NCBI GenBank assembly: GCA_946894095.1
Contig: OX335641.1
Span: 10,868,501 to 10,932,500, forward strand
Reading direction: 5' to 3'
DNA from: Incurvaria masculella
Lineage: Eukaryota > Arthropoda > Insecta > Lepidoptera > Incurvariidae
DNA length: 64,000 nucleotides
Below the pieces are notes generated by a model. The model did not search any database. It was not told the DNA's origin and saw only the letters and a program-made list of their open reading frames with translations. This document shows positions 21,501 to 30,500 of this stretch, one piece after another; the first letter of the stretch is position 1, and each line of letters opens with the position of its first letter. The translations under genes and the position numbers were made by a program.

Positions 21501-24500
21501 ATAATAATAGTAATGAAGCGGTACAATCAAGTAGCTCAAGTAGTCCATCAGCGACTTGCCCCTAAACAGGGCCTCACCGACTCAGTGGTACCATACGGTG
21601 CCTAAATACAAACCGAAAGACGTGTTGGAAATGGATGGCACTAAGGTCTAATGGGATTTACCAATAAAAACAGATAGTTTAATCCCAAGTCCAACGAGAT
21701 CTTCCTCATAGACATAACAATACCAGATGAAGAGAAGAATTTGGGCTCCGATTCCAGATGCAGAAAGCGATTCTACTCTCAAACACGATAATTGTTTGAA
21801 GGTTTCTATCTCTGTAGCTCGGAGCGGCCTTATAGGATTTATCCCAGATCGGACCTCCCTAACTGTCTGTCCAGATTTAAGTATATTTTTTTGAATAATT
21901 AAATATTTTTTATTATAAAATAAATATTTTATAAAATAATACAATAACAATAACCTTATTTCTTCTTACACAAGGTCGATTCTTACAGCAGAAAGCAACT
22001 AAGTATAACCAAAGATCTTATTATGACAAGTGACTAAAAAAATTTATACAGCAAAAAGGGAAAAGATAAAGTGACAAGGGAGTAGGGAGTGGGGTACGGC
22101 GGTTTAGTCACCCGGTCGTGACTAGGAGAGGGGTACGGTGATGTACCTGGTCGGGCGGCGTGCGCGGGTTGTCGCCGTGCGGCGCGTCCTCGGGTGTGGA
22201 GCCGGGCGTCTGCTTCGCGCGCAGCCGCTCGTACTCCGCCTGCAGGCTCGTGTTCTCCTCCTCCAGCTCCCTGCGAGGTCCCGACGGACGAGTTGACGAT
22301 GAGACGGGCGGGCAATTTATGAGGTGCAATCGGCCGAAAATGCTTGGATGTGGAAGTTAGGACTTCGAAGCCATTCAGTAATTTCTATTTATAGTTCTGT
22401 TAGTCAAACTTTAATTAGGTCACAAACTGATGAATGTGTTAATTAAGTCAGCGAAGAGAACAACTATGTCGGGAGTATTAAGTCCACGTTAGTTTACAGA
22501 CCCATGGCCGACGGTGGGGATTTAATTGGGAGATGGTGGTGGGTTTTTCTATGGAAATCAAGCACATGGCAAAACGGTTGGGGATAAGTTGCAGCAGATT
22601 TTCCTACAGATAGTCAACAATGGTCCTACAATACATATGGTTGGGCAAGTTATCATTCATCGTCGGGCCATGATGTATTGCTGACAAAGTTCCTACTATG
22701 ATAGCCCGATCGATTCCTCCACAAATAACCGTTGTCCAACGGAATTCCTGGCCCAATAAACAGCCAACCCAAAATGCTACTAGGGAAATTGAAATGCTAG
22801 AAAATATTACCAGTGTTTTAATGTAAAAAAATATATGCTACTTGTCTTATGATATTAAATCATAAAAGGGGGTTTTATCAGAGAGAGCCTCACTTATATT
22901 TTATATATTTTTAAGATTTATTAAGACGCAAATTCCTAATTTCTGCATGTTATCCATCTCCGTAGAGACAAAGTCCCCATTTAGTTTATTCCCATTTATG
23001 AAGTGTCGAAGCAACCAAAAATTTGCTTCTTGAAAGAAGTACAGTGCAGGTGCTTGTTACTGTTACTTGTAGTCGGGCTCGGTTTCCACACTTAAGCCTT
23101 TGTGGCGTATTTTGTGTCGAAGGTTTGTTCAGCAACAGTGCAGGTGCGTCCACGATCATTCCCAAATGTTTTAACAGAGCTATCGTGTGCGACCACAGTC
23201 GTACCTAGAGAAAGTTGACATCGCGCACCTGATCATGGCCTCCAGCTCCTCGCGCTGCTCCTGCTGGATGATGGAGACGAGCTGCACGGGCGAGCGCGGC
23301 GCCTCCTCGCCGTTGCCGGAGCCGTTCAGCGACTGGCAGTACTGCGCTATCAGCTGGTGCTCCTCGTCGCTGCAATTGGGAGGGAAACTGTTTTAAGTAG
23401 ATAATGAGGTAATCGAGTTTTATACAATGGCTCGTGCCTGTTTCCTCCAAATTAAGAAATATTGTTCTGATAATTTCCACATTAAATTAATTAACTTAGA
23501 GGTAGCTCTGGACGTAGGTCCATACATATTGATTTTTTGATATCCAAGCTCTAAAGATTTGTATAAACAATTTTCAAGGGCATCAATCAACGCAAATGTG
23601 ACATATTTGATACTGAAGGCATATTTTAGTAAAAGAGGAAAGAAAAAGACATGTATCAGAAAACATACATTCATAGAGGGCAAAGACCTGCGATACATGT
23701 CCTCTGGTCAGTTAAGGTTAGGTTAGGAAGACAGGGTTAGCATGGGTATCGTGAATTGAGGTCTGACCTGTCCGGCGTGGAGTTGGCGCGCGGCCGCTCG
23801 CCCAGCTCCACCTGAGCGAGTCGGCTCGCGTACAGCTCGAGCCGCGAGTGCATGTCGTCCGCGCCCGCACCGCCCGCGCCGCCCGCGCCGCCCCCGCCGT
23901 GCTGCGGCGACGGCGCCGGAGACTCGAGCGCGTCGCCTGCAACCGCGCAACACCACCACTCTTAATGTGGACATTCTCCGTATTTCACTAACAACTCATA
24001 CGACTAGACTAAGAATATGAAAAATCCTCCGGACCCCACTGACTCCGGATCCGCTGCTGCGTGCGTAGCGGCAGGCTCCTCGACAACGACAAACGTCGGA
24101 GAAAGTCTCCTCCCTCCGCGTGAAAAGCTGTGAGTTTCTTAAAAAATGTTTAATGGTCGCAGTGATCTAAAAAGTGTTATACAGATTCTTTGGCTTTGGT
24201 TTGACAGGACAACTGGTAACACTGTAAACAACCTAATTAACTGTTTACCAAAATAAAGAAAGCAGTGTCACATAGATCACCGAGTCCATATGAATGCCTC
24301 ACAGAAGCTTCTGAATTGGTTTTGGCTTTCTTCTATATATATTCCAGAGTGACTGTAAATAAAATAAAAAAATCTGTTGTAGCAATCTGCAGGCATTTGA
24401 AAAACTTCAGTGGATCATTTGAGATATTTACATCACGAAAAATTCCTCCCTAGGCTATCTGCCTACCCAGATCTATCTAATGGGAGATGTTTTATTAATG

Positions 24501-27500
24501 TTTCTGAAAATCGTTATTTAAAATAAAATTTTCTTGCATGTTTCTTGTATCTTTTCGGTGCATGATGTCTCCAATAACAGGAAAATGTTTGACTAAAGAC
24601 TGAAAGGAAAATATACAGGGACAGTGCAGTTATAACTGTTGAAGATAAGTATACATAGAGATAAGTACACATTGCTTACCTTCAAGCACGGTTTGAACAG
24701 GCAAGTAGCCGACTCGTGGGTGTTTCTTGAAGTAGCGCGCCGACTTGAATTTGTTCCTAAGGGCTCGGGTGAAGTCACGGACATCCTCTCCCGAAGTTGT
24801 CTGCAAACAATTTATTTGATTGCATTCCAAACAGTATCATAATTAGGAAATTTGCCCAATAGGTGATGATGGGATGAATGAGGTTTGTAAAACTTAAACT
24901 TACTTACTTGAGGATGGAAACTTAACTGTCTGGATTCGTAAATATCAATAAGTATATGATTCCGTGTAGCCAGTAGAGCGTACACAGGAGCCATTGGATA
25001 TGATTGACGAATTAGTGCCTAGGCTTAGTAGTTAATAAACAGTAATATTTTTGCACTGTTACTAGAATATTATTGTCAGAGTTAAGGCCAAAAGAACAAT
25101 GACAATTCTTCTATGGCATAATTGCGATGCAGACTTAATTTTCATTAAATAAAACTAACACATTTTTGGAACTAACTCAGTTCCAAAAATGTAGACTTAC
25201 TGGGTTTGATGGGCACTGTAAGTCTCTGTTTTCTGAAATTAGTTTTGAAAAAAATCTTCGTCAAGTGGTGACTGAGTATAAAGCTCAACCTTCAACAACT
25301 TCAATCTCTATTATCAACATTCTGTGCGAAAGAGAAGGATCCTGCGCAAACTGTCATCAATATATCGGTGACGTACGCTAAGACCCTTCCATGTCACAAC
25401 TATAAGTGAAAATCCTAATCAGAAATAATTTATTGTACAATATATTTTTTATGTAACTGGACATGGATGAATAATATTACACCCACTGTAAGATTATTGG
25501 CCAACATACTGCTTTTCTGAAATAATTAGGTGCCATGCTAGGACCTTCCCTTAATGAGCATGGCTACATTGAACTGGGTGAAAACACCGACAATGTTTCA
25601 GTGCCGCTTTGAGCATATTTTAATCCATTGCAAACCCGTGCGGGCTTAACCCTACCACTGCGCCTATCACACTTTACCATAATAGTCAACTTACTAAAAG
25701 CCAACTTACTAATTTGCTTCTGCTTTTAATATTGGTAGTTTCCTTTGGATTATCATGTATATATTTTTCGTCATTTTGCTTCTGAAAAACTGAGACAGAG
25801 TTCAGGTTATTAAGGTGAAGACATATGAAAGTAACTTACCGCCGTGCAGTACTCCTGCATGGGATGTGTCAATTTGTGGTTCTTAGCCTTGCGCCCGCTG
25901 AAGAAACACTTCTGGCACATGTCGAAGTTGAAACATTTGAGGCAGCGGTACCTGTAATATTCACCCCTTCATTAAGAAGAGCACAGAACAAATGAACCTA
26001 GTATTTGAAAATTCGCTTATGTGTACCGTCCGTTTTACTGGACCAACATGCAGATAACATAATTCAGATTTATGTTTGTTTCGATGATCATTATCAGTAA
26101 GTTGATCTATAAGTGTTGGAACAAACTCCATAGGGTCGGATGAATGATTGTGGAAAATTTTTTCACATTTACATTTTAGCAAGTCATTAAAGACATTACA
26201 CAAAAAGAGGATAGTTGTTTGCCTTTCCTTACGGATGCTTTGACCAAGTTCACCTTAAACAGGAATTAGTTACAAATGTGTGGGAGTACACTCCTTAGAG
26301 ATGGACGCACGATTGAGGGAACTTCCGTAACATTTAAAAACTGCATAGCACTAAAAACACTATATACAAAAAAATGGGCGGTTGTATCCTTTCCCTTATG
26401 GGGACCATATTTTCCTTTGGTGCCGTAACGGGTTAACAACTTAAGGTCGGCCCGTCAGCATCAGAAAATTTCGCCTCGCATACAAACGTAGTTTTACTAA
26501 TCATTTGAAAATCACTGTTCCAACTTACTTGATATTTATTTGGTATCTAATATTATGCTACAAATATCTATGTCTGCATGTCTTTGTTTTTTCAGTAAAT
26601 GTATTCTGGGTCAAACCACAAAGAAAACAAAATTCGTATGAAGATTTTCTTTTTGCTTTCATTTCATTCGGTTTGGATTTTTAAAAAAAACCAAAGCGTG
26701 CAGACACAGATATTTGTTACCTGATATTAGATATTAAATATCAATTTAATTGGAATAGCGGTTTCCAAATGATTAGTAAACTACGTTTGTATAGGGGACA
26801 TAGCTTACGGGCTGTTCTTAACATCGAGATGGTACCTGAAGCCGACGATGGGGTACTCCTTGCATATGTTGCACTTGGCCTGGTGGCGCGCGCTCTCGGC
26901 CGCCGCCAGCCGGTGCAGCACCGGCAGCCACACCATCGACTGCGGCTCGCGCTGCAGCCACTGCAGGAAGTGGAAAGCCTCGATGTGCGCCAGCTGCCCG
27001 TCCGCGTCGCGCTCCACCGCCGCCTCCTTCGGCTCTTTGTCTGCAATCGTAACCATTGTCTCACTCGAAATATAAGGTCCCTGCAAACTGAATGTGAATC
27101 GATTATTTGAAAAAGGGCACTCGTCCACTCAGGATAGTTTTTCGGCTGACGCAAAATGATTAAAAAATCAAGGAATATTGGTAAAACATGCTTTAAATAT
27201 AATGTTTGAATACATTGTTGTTAGTCCTGAAATTCTTGCTACACAGCCGTTTAACATTCTCCGACATGAGTCCTTTCTGCCCTAAACAGGAGCATGTTAA
27301 ACTAAACGCTGCTTAACTGCCCTAAACGCCGCTGCACGACTCCTATCTTCTCCCGTAGGTACTCTCTGCGACAACCCTGCGTATGAACATGTCAACCTGC
27401 CGGTGTTCCTGTCGAGCGTGCCTATCTTGGCGACGTCCGCGGCGCCGCTGCACGACTCCTATTTTCTCCCGTAGGCACTCTCTGCGACAACCCTGCGTAT

Positions 27501-30500
27501 GAACATGTCAACCTACCAGTGTTCCTGTCGAGCGTGCCCGTCTTGGCGTCGTCTGCGGCGCCGCTGCACGATTCCTATCTTCTCCCGTAGGTACTCTCTG
27601 CGACAACCCTACGTATGAACATGTCAACCCACCGGCGTTCCTGTCGAGCATGCCCGTCTTGGCGTCGTCCGCGGTGCCGCTGCACGATTCCTATCTTCTT
27701 CCGTAGGTACTCTCTGCGACAACCCTACTTATGAACATGTCAACCCACTGGCGTTCCTGTCGAGTGTGCCCGTCTTGGCGTCGTCTGCGGCGCCACTGCA
27801 CGATTCCTATCTTCTCCCGTAGGTACTCTCTGCGACAACCCTACGTATGAACATGTCAACCCACCGGCGTTCCTGTCGAGCATGCCCGTCTTGGCGTCGT
27901 CCGCGGTGCCGCTGCACGATTCCTATCTTCTTCCGTAGGTACTCTCTGCGACAACCCTACGTATGAACATGTCAACCCACTGGCGTTCCTGTCGAGTGTG
28001 CCCGTCTTGGCGTCGTCTGCGGCGCCACTGCACGATTCCTATCTTCTCCCGTAGGTACTCTCTGCGACAACCCTACGTATGAACATGTCAACCCACCGGC
28101 GTTCCTGTCGAGCATGCCCGTCTTGGCGTCGTCCGCGGTGCCGCTGCACGATTCCTATCTTCTTCCGTAGGTACTCTCTGCGACAACCCTACGTATGAAC
28201 ATGTCAACCCACTGGCGTTCCTGTCGAGTGTGCCCGTCTTGGCGTCGTCTGCGGCGCCACTGCACGATTCCTATCTTCTCCCGTAGGTACTCTCTGCGAC
28301 AACCCTACGTATGAACATGTCAACTCACCGGCGTTCCTGTCGAGCGTGCCCGTCTTGGTGTCGCGCGGCGCCGCGGAGGCGCGCTCGAAGCAACTGCGCA
28401 CGGAGGGCTCGATGTTGGAGCCGCCGAAGGCCGCCACCTCGCCGAGTTGCCGCGGCACTTGGATGCAGTCGTGCAGCAGCAGGCCGAGCTTGCGCTGGTC
28501 CGCGCGGCACGCCGGGTCCGCGATGAGTCGGAAAAGGTATCTGCAGGCAAGGCGCGGGGTAAGTTTTCATCTCCAATGGACGAGGCGACATCAATTTATG
28601 ATTGGCCCGTATCTAAGCATCAGAAAATTACGTTTCCCGTACAAACCACTGTCAATTTACTTGATATTTGGTACCTAATATCGTGCAACAAATATATTTG
28701 TATGGAGGCTAAAAATATTTAAAAAAACACCGGCAAAGTGCGAGTCGGACTTACACATGAAGGGTTCCGTACCAGTACACAAGATTTGGACCAAAGAAAT
28801 CACGTTTCTTGTTTTGTTTAATTTTTATTTGTTTTTTATTTTCACTAATTGTTGTTAAAGCAGCAACAGAAATACACTCTGTGAAAATGTCACCCACAGC
28901 CCTGTGACAGACAGCCGGCCGGACGGACGGACGAACAGCGGTGGCTTAGTAATAGGGTTCTGTTTGGCACTCTGTGGCTACGGAAACCTAAAAAGAACGG
29001 ACCAGACAAAATGAGTTTTTTTGCTAATTCAAAATGTTCATTCGATTAAGTCAGTGTAAGGTTTAGAAAGGAAGCTATAGATAAATTAAAAACTAGCAAA
29101 TCAGAATGAGATGACAATTTGGACTAAAAGAGATTTAGCCACAAAATATTTACCTGTACTTCTCCTCCAGGTGCCCCTTGCACAACAGCACAAGTCCCAC
29201 CTTGAAGGACAGCACTCGCACTTGGCCTGTGCGTTGGCTGTCGTACACGTTGAGCAGCCAGTTGATGGACAGGTCGAGACAAAGCGGCACATTGACTAAA
29301 CTCGGGTTCTCAGCCGCTATCACCTACAACGGAAACACTATCACTTATATACAAATGTAGAAGGCCCTAGTACCTACACATTAAAATAAAGTCATAAATC
29401 TGAGATGGTCTATTATTTTGAAGCAGTCACACAGCCTAGGGCACAAAAAACCTAATATTATGAACCAATATTATTAATTAATACCTGAACCAACAGAAAA
29501 AACAAATATCGGTGTGTCAACCCTGTAGAAATAAAGGAATAAGTGCTGAAAGTTATGCAAATTGAGAAGATAATGCCACTAGGATATCGTTTTAAGAATT
29601 CGGTTATCACACATTCAAGGGACACTGACCAAAATGAAATACTTGCCTCATATAGTGATGTAAGCACGGTGATCATGTCAGGTATGTCTATGAGCTTGTC
29701 ATTCTGTGCTCGCAGGCCGTGGGAGTCGAAGGCTTCTAGTGCAGCCGGTAGTTGCAGCATATGCACTGAAAAGCACACAGCCTTTAGGGCTAATCAATAA
29801 TAATTTCACTTTGACAGCAACAGTAGCAGTGATTATGGACCCGAAACTGATCATATTTTGTTCTAAGATGTTTGTTATAGACAAAACCATTTAACCCTCC
29901 CCATACATTGTTATCGACGACAACAGAACTATCAACAACAACATTGAGGACGAAGATACTGTCACAGTTTGAGGTAGGCTCTGCGAGAGAGGAAAGGAGG
30001 ACAGCTCTGGCGTACTCACTGCATAGGGCTTTCTGCACGGTGCGTAACTTGAGCGCGGTGCGGTAGGCGGAGAAGCGGACCTCGTTGAGATCTGCGAGCG
30101 AGTTCATAAGGTCGATCATCTTCGGGTGGTCCCAGTGTGTGGTCTCCAGCTCGTGGCTGCAAGGACGCATATTATGTGTTTCATATTTTACTCCAATAGG
30201 TATATTTTAAGTCAAGAGGTATTTTTTCCTGCTGAGTGTCAAGTTGAGGAGTCCTTGGCCGTCTCCTAGATGGTGAAAATGTTATTTCAGTGGACATGAG
30301 ACGGGTAATCGTGGGTTGAGTAGAAGTAATTTAGGTTATTTTGGGTTCCATTTGTTTAGTCAATCTATTCATTCGGGGATGGCCCGGAGGGGTATTGATA
30401 AGATTGTTGGTCTTCTAAGTGAGTATTGATAAAGGTGAAGATGTGTACGGAGCCATATTATTGTTTGCAAAATTTGGGATCCCCAACCCACATTGTCATT

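Noticed and set aside
27331..28374. CRISPR-like or satellite array
   Set aside because: There are no unique spacers between short repeats. The units are contiguous 116-bp copies derived from the adjacent exon and intron.
28311..28678. Arg-, Ala- and Pro-rich frames opposite the dystrophin exons (also around 17265, 23205, 26769, 31819 and 31857)
   Set aside because: They are antisense or out-of-frame shadows of GC-rich dystrophin exons and lack homology of their own.
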